Shown: positions 1 through 10,391 of the stretch, one piece after another
Numbering within the stretch: position 1 is the first letter of the stretch
Layout of the letters: the number at the start of each line of letters is the position of its first letter
Origin: Cucumis sativus
Taxonomy: Eukaryota; Streptophyta; Magnoliopsida; Cucurbitales; Cucurbitaceae
Length of the DNA: 64,000 bases
Direction: 5' to 3'
NCBI RefSeq assembly: GCF_000004075.3
Contig: NC_026660.2
Coordinates: 16,821,837 to 16,885,836, forward strand
Position numbers and translations under genes: made by a program
The notes under the pieces: model-generated
What the model saw: only the letters and a program-made list of their open reading frames with translations
What the model was told of the DNA's origin: nothing
Databases searched by the model: none

Positions 1-1931
1 CAAGAGTACCATAAAAGAGGAAGATGCCAAAGCCAGTCACATTCACATTGGGGAAAGAAAAAAATAATAATAATAACAAATTAACAAACATCAATTAAAG
101 ATTAATGTTGAGAGAGAGAGATACACACACATACCTGGCAGTTGCATGCATGCAGGTCTGTAAAATTTGTATATATTGCACATTAGCATCAGAAAAGGCC
201 TGGTGATTTAGGACCCCACAGCTTGATTATTGTCATTTGTAAATGTTAACTATGAGATAGTATGATAATTGACGTAATCCTCCTATTTGTATATATAAAT
301 ATACATATGACAGAATAAGTGTTTGCAATGATAAATAAATGTAGATGATAAAGGTTACCTCCCCAGGAACTAACTCAAATAATTTCAACATAATATTTAG
401 TGTGAGTCGAGTTTGTATCTATCCAAGCTTGATAAATCTCTTTCTATAAAAGCATCTGTTTCTGTATAAAAAGAAAAAGGATATATAAAAATATCTTTCT
501 ATAAAAGGAAAAGTTATTTACCACTAGGAAGGTAACATGTACATGCCCTGCCATTCAGAGAACCAGTAGCTTTTTCATAGTGAGTTTAGCCACTGGGATT
601 TACTTAGCCACTGGGATTTACCATCATCATTTCACAGGTATCAACTACCACCACATCCATTAGATGCTTAAACAATACCCACCTTAAGAGATCAACAATT
701 AAAAGAGAAAAAAAAGAGAATGAGCAGATACAAATTTAGAATTATATAGCACACTTCTCGAGGAACGTGAAGACCCTGTGCTTGTGCTTGATTGTTTAGG
801 ACATCTGAAAAATAGATTTAAGGCATTTTAATCATTAATTCACCTAACAAATTGTTTGTTTTAGTTAAAACTAAACAACATCAAACAGCAAAAGCAGAGC
901 CTTAATATTCAATGTAATAAACAATAACTCATTCCTTCCAGATTTTCAAGTTACCAAATGGAATAAATACAAGGCATATGTGTATTGGAGTCATCTAAAA
1001 GAACTAATTACAATCCAATCCTTGCATAAAATTCCAAAACATATTTCAACTATATTCAGTCAGTTGGCACTAATTTGATCTGTCGTTGCCGACAGGTGAT
1101 GCCTGCCAACCACTAACATGATCTCTTCAATCAATCAAATATGATAGGATTTCGTTGTTTAGGTTATCAGTTTTTTTGCTAGAGAATATATTTTATAATA
1201 GCATACCTGATGAGTTGATGCACTAAAAAGTTGTCAAAAATATGCAACATTCCTTTTTGTTCCTTCTAAAACATTTTTTTCTAAATTCACATTCAAACTA
1301 CGTGTTTGCATGGCGGTAATCTTTTCATTATCAATATCAGGTTGTGCCAACCACGAACATTTTCTCTTCAATCATTTATATGATTTCATTGTTTGAGCCA
1401 TCGCGTCTAATAGACGCAAGTGCATTTTATACTTGCATATATGTGATGCACCAAAAAGGAAAAGTAGTTGCCAAAAATATGCAATAATGCTGGAAATGAT
1501 ATACAAATGATTCAGCAAGTTTCAACGAGATATTCCGAATGCAGGGCAGTTTGGATCTTTCCCTAAGTCTCACCATAATAATATTGAATTCTAAAACAAA
1601 CTGCAATGAATTCTCTAGGCAGAATATAGATTTTGAAAAATGAAAAAAAATAATAAAGTAGAAACTTTGCAAGCTAATTAGCAGTTAAATGATCACCAAC
1701 TAGTTCATGAGAATGTCAAATAGCGTTAAATCATAATACGGTAACCGTTAAACCTAAGTTTTGATCACCGACAAGTTCGGGATTAACTTTTGACTACAAA
1801 TTTTAACGTTCAGCAGATTTCTTCTGTAGGAAGAGTAAAGAGGCAAATTCCAAATTCAAAGGTAAGAAGTTACAGCGAGATCAATTTAAGAGCTAACCTT
1901 TGATGCTTATACAATGGATTGCTTCGCAAGT
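1..1931. other. Left-edge non-coding stretch with weak exon-like pieces
   Basis: No complete gene is visible here. Three short minus-strand pieces look slightly exon-like. One around 750-810 follows an acceptor-like TTTTCAG and can read DVLNNQAQAQGLHVPRE. One at about 357-400 reads LKLFELVPGE before a GAG|GTAACC donor. One at 140-165 ends at CAG|GTATGT. They could be downstream exons or 3' UTR of the minus-strand gene at 1932-3051, or chance. I could not chain them in a single frame. A roughly 240-bp diverged direct duplication occupies part of the stretch and is listed separately. Confidence 0.3.
1090..1500. repeat. Diverged direct duplication, about 240-bp spacing
   Basis: Two blocks repeat in the same order. 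CCAACCACTAACATGATCTC near 1107 returns as CCAACCACGAACATTTTCTC near 1349. GTTGATGCACTAAAAAGTTG near 1213 returns as TGTGATGCACCAAAAAGGAA near 1442, and both blocks end in CAAAAATATGCAA. The two copies differ by many substitutions and small indels, so the duplication is old. No protein is apparent in it. Confidence 0.55.
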
Positions 1932-3051
1932 TTAAGTTGGCAATGGTCCAGTGAAAGAGCTCTCGACTCCCGAACCGACAAAGAAAGCTTTAGCCAAGAC
2001 GATGATCCACAGGAATACACACACACAGAGAACATGATATTTGGCAGAAATAAGTTGAGCAATCTGATCTCGCTGTTGAGGTATAGCAAGGAAGTCGTCC
2101 GCAATGATACGCATAGATGCATCTATAAGCTTCTTCGACTGATGATCAACATCCGTCGATTGCAGGACTTGAGTTAAAGCACGCCGTATAAAATTCACAG
2201 CAATCTCTGCCTCTACTGAGCCCGCGCTTGCTTCATTTATATCATTAGATCCAGAAAAATCAGCTGAAACCTTGTCAAGCAGTTCATTGTCAAAACTGAC
2301 GACTGAAGATGAAGAAAGATCGGGGAAAAGCGAGGTATCGCAGCAAGCAGAAAATTCCGGATTAACACCTTGCAAGAAACTCTGAAAATTGATAAAAACT
2401 AACTTAGATCGCTAAAAAAACTTAGTGCCGTAAATGTCTCATATACTTCGTTTCACCGTTTAGCCGTTAAAAACATCAAATGAATCTCCATACGAATAAA
2501 ACTTGGGCATAGAATAAATTACAAATCTACTGCTCCATGGTTCGAGATCAATGCCGTAAATGTCTCGTATACTTCGATTCATCGTTTAATCATACGTTAA
2601 ATACATCAAGTGAATCTCCATACGAACAAAACTTGAGCAAATAACATATTCCAAATCTACTACTCTATGAATAGAGATCAACTAAAATAGAAATAGAAGA
2701 ACAAAATGAAAAGTAAAACCAAAAACAACAGATGAATCGGAACTTACACTGTGGATATCTGAAATCTGATTGAGGTCTGAGACAGCAGAGATGGGAGAGG
2801 AGTTTTCTTTAGAAATTGAGTGGATTTTATCTTCGGAAAGTGATAACAATGTGGCACTGAAGCATTTGGCGATCTTGAAGGAAGTAGAAGGAACAAGTAA
2901 TGAAAGTAGAGAATAATAATGAGCTGGAAGATTGAGAACGAACAACAAATGAAAATATGCAGAGAAATCGTACCTTCTGAGGCTTCCTTGATGTACGATT
3001 TGTGGTTTGTTCTCTCTGTGGAGTTTGATGGTCTTTCATCCTTTTCTCCAT
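1932..3051 (-). CDS. Unknown 217-aa protein with a possible C-terminal membrane anchor; E2F-type promoter sites
   Basis: I do not recognise the family. The model has three exons: 3051-2974, 2873-2748 and 2381-1932. Introns are GT-AG and all joins are phase 0. The start was chosen at 3051 because two E2F-type sites lie directly upstream and this frame splices cleanly. The first 26 residues are basic and polar (MEKRMKDHQTPQ...). Residues 27-110 are Ser-rich and probably disordered. Residues about 115-180 (SVEAEIAVNFIRRALTQVLQ... and RIIADDFLAIPQQRDQIAQL) look helical. The end reads YHVLCVCVFLWIIVLAKAFF and then a short tail, which resembles a tail-anchor membrane segment. That tail could instead be unrecognised intron read-through, because no strong donor was found before it. 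The 3' end is therefore less certain than the first two exons. The E2F sites suggest S-phase expression, which is an inference. Confidence 0.6.
2426..2677. repeat. 126-bp tandem duplication inside an intron
   Basis: Two adjacent units begin TGCCGTAAATGTCTC at 2426 and 2552. Both contain an imperfect CATACG(A)A block and the shared GTGAATCTCCATACGAA-type segment, with AAATCTACT near the end. They lie within intron 2 of the minus-strand gene at 1932-3051. The copies differ at scattered positions, so the duplication is not recent. It does not disturb the splice sites used in the model. Confidence 0.8.
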
Positions 3052-3060
3052 TCTTGAAAT

Positions 3061-3103
3061 CGCGGGAAAACTTTGGGGAAGTTCTGAAATTAAGCTTTGG
3101 CGC
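3061..3103 (-). promoter_or_regulatory. Pair of E2F-type binding sites
   Basis: Two matches to the plant E2F consensus TTTSSCGC lie just upstream of the start codon at 3051. On the minus strand TTTTCCCGCG covers about 3070-3061. TTTGGCGCCAA covers 3096-3106 and is near-palindromic. They are about 10 and 45 bases from the ATG. Two close matches in front of one start codon are unlikely by chance in DNA this AT-rich. They point to E2F/DP control, as is typical of S-phase and cell-cycle genes. Confidence 0.6.
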
Positions 3104-3106
3104 CAA

Positions 3107-5324
3107 CAGATATTGTGCACCATTACCATACGAAACACATAAATTAACGATGCCCCAAAATTTTAAATTTTTAAATTTTTAATTTTAACATTTAATATAT
3201 ATATATACATCGACGTTTTTTCGAAAATAAAACTATTTATGAACTATTTACTTTTTCATAAAACAAAACCACTAAATAAAAAAAATTAATTACCCTCGTT
3301 TCTTACTCAAATGTTTTATTTTTTTCAATTTTTCATATATCTATAATTTTAAAAATTTTCTTTCTTTTCTTAGAATTTAATTGACGATTTTAGTATTTTC
3401 TTTTTAATAAAATGCCAAAAATCACAATAGAAAATTCGAGAGAAAACGAGGAAATGGTTCTTAAATGGACTCTTTTAAGTATATCTTGAATAGATAATGC
3501 ATCAATTACTCTTCTAAAGTTTGAATAATATGTATAAGCGTTGTTTCATTTTTTTTAATTCTACCACCTATGTAGATTAATAAAAAGTTAGAGATTTCAA
3601 CGTAAACATAACTCAGAGAAAAATAAGAAACTAATTTTGATTAATGATTGGTGTAGTCATTCTTACCAGAAAAAAAAGTTGGATAATCTCAATTAGAACA
3701 TGGGAGAAAGGGTTTGAGCCATTTAGAAGGGACCTCCACCTACAAATTACAATCACAGGGCCCAATGGATATTATCATTAATTTTGGATTGACAACGTAT
3801 ATGGTATCTGTGGGTTAAATGTGTTTAGCTGTCACCAAGGTGATATGAATTTATAAAATTTTAAAGAGTAAATAACGTGAATAGAAAGCCATGAGTTTTT
3901 TACGAAGAACAGTCATTCACGAAACATGCATCACAATTTTAGGACAAAATGATGTGATAGTTTGTGCAAACATCTCCATTTTCACTATAAAATAGATTAT
4001 TGCGATGTTTTAAATATATTGTCTAAATCACACTCATAATACAAAATAATACACCCACTACCCACTCTACGTATGTGTATCAACCTCAACCTAAATATAT
4101 AACAAAGAACAAAATAAGAAGTGTATTAAAAAACATGAGAGCAAATGAGAATGTAAAACTTGTCACGTATACAGTGTTTTCTATAAAATTGCATTATAAA
4201 TGAAAACATAGAATTCAAAACTATGACTCTTGGTTACTAAACCTAAGCATAATTCAACAAATTCTTATATCAATATCATGTATACGTTCCAACCAAGTAT
4301 CAACCTTTCTATTAAGCAATCACATTTTGTTCCAATTAGTCGCAAAATTATGTACTTAATAATTCACCGGAAGCTAGTAGGTTTGATTAGGTCCATAAAT
4401 GGTAAAAGAAATTGGAGTTGAATTGATTTGTTATATATATGATTAATTTAATGATCTTCAAATCAAATTATTATCAAAACCGAAATTAATTATGTATGAA
4501 TATCATAAACAACATTTGTGTAGAACATAACATCAACAAAACATAATTCCTAATGTACACGTGGGTTCAAAATAATTTCCTTATATTGGAATTTTAGGGT
4601 CCAAGTTGATGAAGATGATTGCGATACAGATATTGATACCTAAAAAATCCTAATATATATATTTTTTATAAAAGAAAAAAGAAAAAATTCTACTCATAAT
4701 TATTGCTGGCTTAATAAGAAAATGAGGAATTTAAATAACATTGAAAAAGTATTAAACAATATATAATTGGTGATTTAATTATTAAATGGTTGAAACTTAA
4801 ATTGATGGAAATTGCGTTAATCATAATTACCTCTGGGTGGGAAGTGAGGGATCCCCTTGCCCCCACATTAGTTTTTCTTTTTTCTTTTTTTATTTTTAAA
4901 TAATAATAATTACTATGAAAAATATTTTAATTTTTGATCAAAACAGGGAGATGTTAAACGAGTTTGGCACATACATTCTTTTTACCTCAATTTACTTAAC
5001 TTATTAGTCAATAATTTGTAGGATTTATAAATGTTATATATATATATATATATATATTGGTTATGTAAACCCTAAAAATGATATTTTGTAAATAAGGGGC
5101 CAATAGTGAAGCGACAAACATATATGGTGTCTCCACTGCGGTTAGTAAAACCCCACTTTTTATTTTTCCTGCATGATGATGAATTCTACAAAGTGCTTTA
5201 AGACGTTATTCACAATCTTTATTGCTTTTTTTTAAAAACACTCATGATATTTCTTGTTAATGTTTTCCCCTCTCCATATATATTATCTCTTCGCAGTGTA
5301 CAAAACAGTGGTCACACTTTTACC
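3107..5324. other. Intergenic, AT-rich, no gene seen
   Basis: Only short ORFs without family character occur here. A (TA)n microsatellite lies at 5035-5059. No RNA gene or transposon end was recognised. Confidence 0.6.
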
Positions 5325-5487
5325 TTTATATATATGCTTCATTTTTTCCCTAATTCATACCATATTATCCTTCCAATTCTCAAACAAATCATAAGGTAAC
5401 TTTTTTAAACATCAAATTCTTTCCTGATTTTGCCTTTTATTTACTGAATTCAAGCTTTGTTTTTCCTCTTCCTTTAGGGTTTTGCAG
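5325..5487 (+). promoter_or_regulatory. TATA box and possible 5' UTR intron of the secreted-peptide gene
   Basis: A TATA box (TTTATATATAT, 5325-5335) lies about 155 bases before the start codon at 5490. Between them AAG|GTAACT at 5396 and CCTTTAG at 5477 could bound an 82-nt 5' UTR intron with a pyrimidine-rich 3' end. A second acceptor, TTTTGCAG, ends at 5487. The promoter call is fair; the intron is a guess. Confidence 0.5.
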
Positions 5488-5489
5488 TA

Positions 5490-5816
5490 ATGATTATGAT
5501 GAAGAGGGTGCTTCTTCTCTTTGCTGCCTTGTTGTTGCTCCTCATGGCAGACGCTGTTATTGTCGAGAAGAAGGGTGCACGTAAGCTAGCTCAAGGCTTC
5601 AGTGAGCGAAGAACCCCCAAAGCAGGAGTGTTCAACGATGCAAATGAGTCTGACCTTGAGAACACTGATGTTGCTCCTGACGACGTTGTAGCTAACAACA
5701 ACGTTAACGATGACAATGAAGATGACGATGCCAATCTTGGTTATAAAAATTACGGAAAGGGCTCTGATACTGAAACTCACCGATACTTCTCAAGTGATAA
5801 GCCATATAGACCCTAG
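5490..5816 (+). CDS. Small secreted acidic protein, 108 aa
   Basis: A single-exon gene. It starts MIMMKRVLLLFAALLLLLMA, a clear signal peptide with cleavage probably around residues 22-23 (ADA|VI). The mature part begins basic (VEKKGARKLAQ, GFSERRTP). A strongly acidic Asn/Asp-rich middle follows (residues about 50-82, including NNNVNDDNEDDDANLGY). The basic, aromatic tail is NYGKGSDTETHRYFSSDKPY plus RP. No cysteines are seen, so it is not a defensin or lipid-transfer type. The layout (signal, variable acidic middle, short C-terminal motif ending in Pro) resembles precursors of secreted signalling peptides, but the tail matches no hormone class I can name with confidence. A TATA box lies upstream and an AATAAA signal at 5905-5910, which supports a real transcript. 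Confidence 0.75.
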   Translation: MIMMKRVLLLFAALLLLLMADAVIVEKKGARKLAQGFSERRTPKAGVFNDANESDLENTDVAPDDVVANNNVNDDNEDDDANLGYKNYGKGSDTETHRYFSSDKPYRP

Positions 5817-5904
5817 AAAGTCTTTCTAAGATCATCATCACCATTGTCTTCGTCTTCGTCCAAGGTAGTCAATTGTAAAGACATGAAGTGTTTTTCTGTG
5901 TTGC

Positions 5905-5910
5905 AATAAA
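5905..5910 (+). terminator. Poly(A) signal of the secreted-peptide gene
   Basis: AATAAA lies about 90 bases after the stop codon at 5816, in the sense orientation. Confidence 0.55.
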
Positions 5911-6870
5911 CTGTGAAATGTGCATGGGATGTGCCTGCTTTATAAGAGCTAAGCCCTATAGTTAAAAAGAGATGGTTGGCTTTATATTAAGCATGGCAAG
6001 CTTTTGGCATTTCATAGAGTTTGATGTTCGATGTGTGTTGTGAAAAATAGAATATATTTTGAATAATGTGGATGAAATCAAAATATATTATGTGTATCAT
6101 AAATTATATGCTATGGCGTTATGATTTTGGGTCTTGTAACTATTTTATGAAAGGAAAAATGACTAATATAAAGTTGGTGATGATCTTAATCTTATTATTA
6201 GTAATATAAACTTGCCAGTTCATGTTCTACTGATTTTAAGTTTTATTTTATGTGTTAATTATGAATCAAATTTTGTTAAGTTACAAGTTTACTAATAATA
6301 GTTAATTAACTTTTAATTTTATTAACTAAATTTATAGATTATTAAACATTGATCAGTTTACATAATTTTGATGATCTTTTGAAATACACTATAGTTTTCT
6401 AAGCTAAACTTTTGATCTAGTTGAAGATTGATCAAACCTTTCGTTTAAAAAGAAATGATACGTTTCAATTAAGATTACCGTGATTGATATGATTAACCAT
6501 GTGTGGTTTTAATAAAATTAGCAAACAATGTTATTCAACACATGCAATATAAAACATTAATTTATGTGTATTAAAGTATTACGTTAATCAAAATATTCAT
6601 GGTGAATTTTTAATTAATGTTGATGGGTTGTGATTTCTAAATTTTGCAAAGATGGTATAATTTGTTAATTATTGTTTATAATTATAGTAAATTTGTTCAT
6701 TAACACTTTTGGTATTGAAAAATCACTATCGGCAATCATTAAATGAAACTAATTAATAGAGAAATAATTTTCCTTTTTGGTTTGATAATATATATATATA
6801 TATGAATGCTCCTTTGTTCCATTGATCTTCATTTAATATCTATATCATGTTAAATAAGTGTTTGAATTAA
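5911..6870. other. Intergenic, AT-rich, no gene seen
   Basis: No ORF, RNA gene or repeat boundary was recognised. A short (TA)n run lies near 6789-6803. Confidence 0.6.
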
Positions 6871-8177
6871 CACTACAAGAAATCAGAGTAATTCTGATGC
6901 GGAAAAAAGGCATTGAAAAAAAAAAACGTTGACGTTGACCACCCAACGCCAATGTAAGATTATTTACGTCGGCTTCGAAGATGTTTCCTGACGTATGGAA
7001 AATACACGTCGAAAGTATAAATATTCATTTAATGTTTCAACTTTTTCCAACGTGTCTACCAAATTCGTCGGAAAAATTGGAAACTAATTAAATAGTTCAA
7101 CGTTCCCCGACGTGTGACACATACACGTCAGAAAAAGGTTGGAATATTAAATTAATACCCTTTTGACCGACGTTGCGTTGACCACGTCGTAAGAATCATA
7201 TAAATAAATTTGAATTATGAACTTTTTCCAACTTGTCACTTATAGCGTCGAGAAAAGGTCATTTATCCCAACGTATTGGAAGATGTCGGAAATTGTCAGC
7301 TCTATTTCTTCCTCGTTCAACACAGAAGATAAGACAAGCACATAGAGAAAGTAAAGGAAAGACGATCGAGAGAGAGAGGAGAGAGCTTGCTGTCCTCCCC
7401 CACTGTTTATGTCGTCCGTCTTTGTCATTGTCATCCGTGTTGACGCAATCTTTAATTCATTCGTGTTATGTCAGGTACACACGCTTACTGTTTCTCAACC
7501 TTTTGCATTTATGTTATTATGGGGAGATGGTTGATGATATGATCAAATCCAACCACTTTTTGAATATCTATTTACTAAATTATCAAAACTCATCTACTCG
7601 ATTAATTCTGGATTTCTTCTTGCGGATTTTGAACGAAATAAGTTCAAGGGAGATGGACAAAATCGATGTGTTCAAAGGCATACTTGATAACTATGTGTTT
7701 GTTATTGTCCTTGGTTCCACCGTCATCTTTCAAATAATCATCATCAAAGTCCTAGAAACATTTGCAACCGCAACTCCTCTTAGTATGTCACAGCTTGGTG
7801 ATCGGTAATGTACAATAACAAAAAGAAAAAAGAATTATAAAATAATAAAATAAAAGCTTTCCTTGACGTGTAATACACGTTGGAGAAATGGCCAAATAAC
7901 CCCGGCATTTCGCAATTGATATTGGGGAAGACGTTTTATGACTTCACGTCGGAAAAGACTTCGTTGATGTGCTGACACACATCGGGGTTTCCTTTTCTGA
8001 CGTCAAACCTCTATATCGATGAACATTACACCAACGTTCGCATCGTGTGTGTCGGGAAAGGTATCCCCAACATTATTTCCCCAACGTCATATATCAAGTC
8101 GAAAATACCTTTCCCGACTTATTTTGTGTTTTTTTTTCGACGTCTTTTTATTGAAAAATGTCTTCATTCTTGTAGTG
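6871..8177. mobile_element. Non-autonomous CACTA (En/Spm-type) transposon, 1,307 bp
   Basis: The left end is CACTACAAGAAATCAGAG and the right end, read inward on the other strand, is CACTACAAGAATGAAGAC. CACTACAAGAA is the typical CACTA-superfamily terminus. Flanking trinucleotides TAA (6868-6870) and TAG (8178-8180) agree at two of three bases, close to the expected 3-bp target duplication. The outer regions on both sides are packed with short repeats built on ACGTCGG/CCGACGT (6940-7300 and 7865-8150). These are typical CACTA subterminal transposase-binding repeats. No transposase is encoded. The middle, about 7300-7810, lacks the subterminal motif and contains captured host sequence, including a Ca2+-ATPase exon. 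Confidence 0.85.
7605..7799 (+). pseudogene. Captured exon fragment of an ACA-type Ca2+-ATPase inside the CACTA element
   Basis: In the frame of an ORF spanning 7233-7808, residues from about 7629 onward read LNEISSREMDKIDVFKGILD, then NYVFVIVLGSTVIFQIIIIK and VLETFATATPLSMSQ. This closely resembles the transmembrane 7-8 region of plant autoinhibited Ca2+-ATPases (ACA1/ACA2 type), where NEISSRE.E.I.VFKGIL and F.QIIIIE..GTFA.TTPL are conserved. Family matching is from memory. Only about 55 residues remain, with no catalytic or phosphorylation domain, so it cannot pump calcium. The sequence before it (SSTRLILDFFLRI) looks like degraded upstream exon or intron. The reading frame is intact across the fragment, so the capture may be fairly recent or transcribed. 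Confidence 0.8.
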
Positions 8178-10391
8178 TAGAAAGGGTATAAAATCAAAAT
8201 GAGCATAATTCAACTTATCACCAACTTTAAAGTTAAGATCCTCGTTTTACATATTTATAGAAAAAAAATTGCAAAATGTTTTCTTTTAAGAAAGAAGATA
8301 GGTAAGCAATGTGTTTTTGTTTTGTCAAGAAATGACAATTTTTCCTAAAATCAACAGTTTTATGAAGTTGTATTGATAGTTGTAGACTTGTGGGTAGTTG
8401 CTCATTGGAATTAATATTATTTTACAATTTTATGCCATGATTTGTCTAGTTCCAACACCCAACATTGTGTGATAATGTTTTGGTAGATAATACATTTTAG
8501 CCTTTTCCAAATTTGTAACACTTTAGTTCTTTAAATTTAATATGAAACCTTTATGATTCGTAAAAATTGAATGATTAATATAATTTGAATTTGAAAGTTT
8601 GAATAAATTTAAGAATATAATTGCAATTACCACCCAACCTAACCTATCCAACCTAGATGTGGTTTTTGTAATTTTTTCAAACATCTAGATATATTAAAAA
8701 TAGATGAATTAATAATTAAACCCAAATTACTAACATCTAACGTATCAATATATTCTAAAAAAAATGTTAAAATAGGATATTAATTTTGTGTATGTATATG
8801 ATGTAAAATTTGAATTTGAAATGGAGAAAAGAAAAAAGAAATAATGTTGCAACAACTTGAGCACTAATTCAATTAAAATAAGTAAATCATGTGGGCGTGT
8901 TTTAGGGAACAGTAACGCCATCTCGAGGAATTAAAAAATCATTAAAATAAAACCACGAATATATTCAATTAAATATACATAAGAATATTATTATAAGGAA
9001 AAAAAATAGGTAATTAAAAATACATGATTTATGGTTATCCAATAAAAGCTGTAACGCATCATTAATCAATATCTTCTAAGAAAAAAATAATCATGGGAAA
9101 CAAAATCATACTCTTCCAGATTTCCCTTTCAACGCCTCTCTATTTCTAAATTCGACAATTTAATATATATATATATAAATAAATAAATCTTTTTAAATAC
9201 AGTCAACTATCAAACTGAATACAAATTGAAGTTTAATAATTGACTTATAAAAGACTTAGGGTTGTTAATTTGCCTCAGAATGCGTAATTTGTTTTAGGTT
9301 CTCTATTTTCAATAGATATGTAGAAAATATTCTAAAAAAATTAAATTACAAATTTGTCTAATCTTCATAATGGCTTGATATCAGTCTACAGTACTTAGAG
9401 TTCCAAGCAAGACCTTATACTTTTCTTCTAAAGTCTCATTTCCTAAATGAAAATTGTAAGAACTATCTTATAAAACTATCAAACCTTTTTTTTCAGTTCA
9501 TCAGACAAACCATTAGGATTCGGTTCTTTTGGACCTTCTTAGTACATGTCAGTAGAGATGTACACCAGGATATTATTTTAAGTTCAAAGACTTGAAAATG
9601 TTAAAACGTCCTTGAAAACAAACACTCTGTTAGACATACATAACAAAGATTAACCTAAAAGACATATTTCCATGGTCTTTTAAATTAAATAAAATAACAA
9701 AAAAAAAAAAGGTTTTAACACAGAGAGAAACAGAAGGAAATATCAGAAAAATTGGGTTACTGAATTTTTTACTTGAATCCAAAGAACAGCCCCAGATGAG
9801 CTTCTAAATATCTGATCTGGGTTCTACATATGGGTGGGTCTGCAGTGTAAATGTTTTGCAACAAGTTATACAAATCTTTCCAAAAAAGGAAAAAAAAGAA
9901 AAACTTTTGAAGAGTCTTCAATATGTTTCTTCTTATCAGTGAACCTCTCTATGATGGATCCGGATGTATCTAAATATCAAATTACATTGGATATTTTTCC
10001 TTCTTTTTTGACTAAATTATAAAAACTACTCCACAACTCTGCTCCTTTGTCTAAAAATGTCTATTATTTCAAAAGCTTCAATATTACACTTATCTTTCAT
10101 AAACGTTTCAGAAACTACCATTAGATTGTTGAAAAAGAATTGAACCTGAAAGTAGAGATCGGAATACCAACACTAGTTTCAGATCACAATTTTCATCTAC
10201 AGTTCTAAATGATATTTACTCAAACGATAGTTTTGAAACATTTACAAAAGATCGAGGAGCAATATTACAAGTTTTGAAAAAATATGTGTACTTTCGAAAT
10301 AAAGAGCAAAGTTATACGAGTATTTTTTTTAAGTTAGTCGCTCTTTTTTTCTCTGATTTTTTTTTTAATATTTAAGGAACAAAAATTTTAA
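8178..10391. other. Intergenic, AT-rich, no gene seen
   Basis: Only short ORFs without recognisable protein character occur. A (TA)n run lies near 9162-9177. The part nearest 10391 is probably the 3' flank of the PP2C gene. Confidence 0.55.

Noticed and set aside
1-60. Membrane-like reading VTGFGIFLFYGTL on the minus strand at the window edge (vaguely like GOT1-type vesicle proteins)
   Set aside because: No acceptor AG precedes it and only about 50 bases are visible; support is too thin.
7233-7628. N-terminal part of the 191-codon ORF in the CACTA element as a real protein start
   Set aside because: It begins in subterminal repeats and is low in protein character; only the Ca2+-ATPase portion is meaningful.
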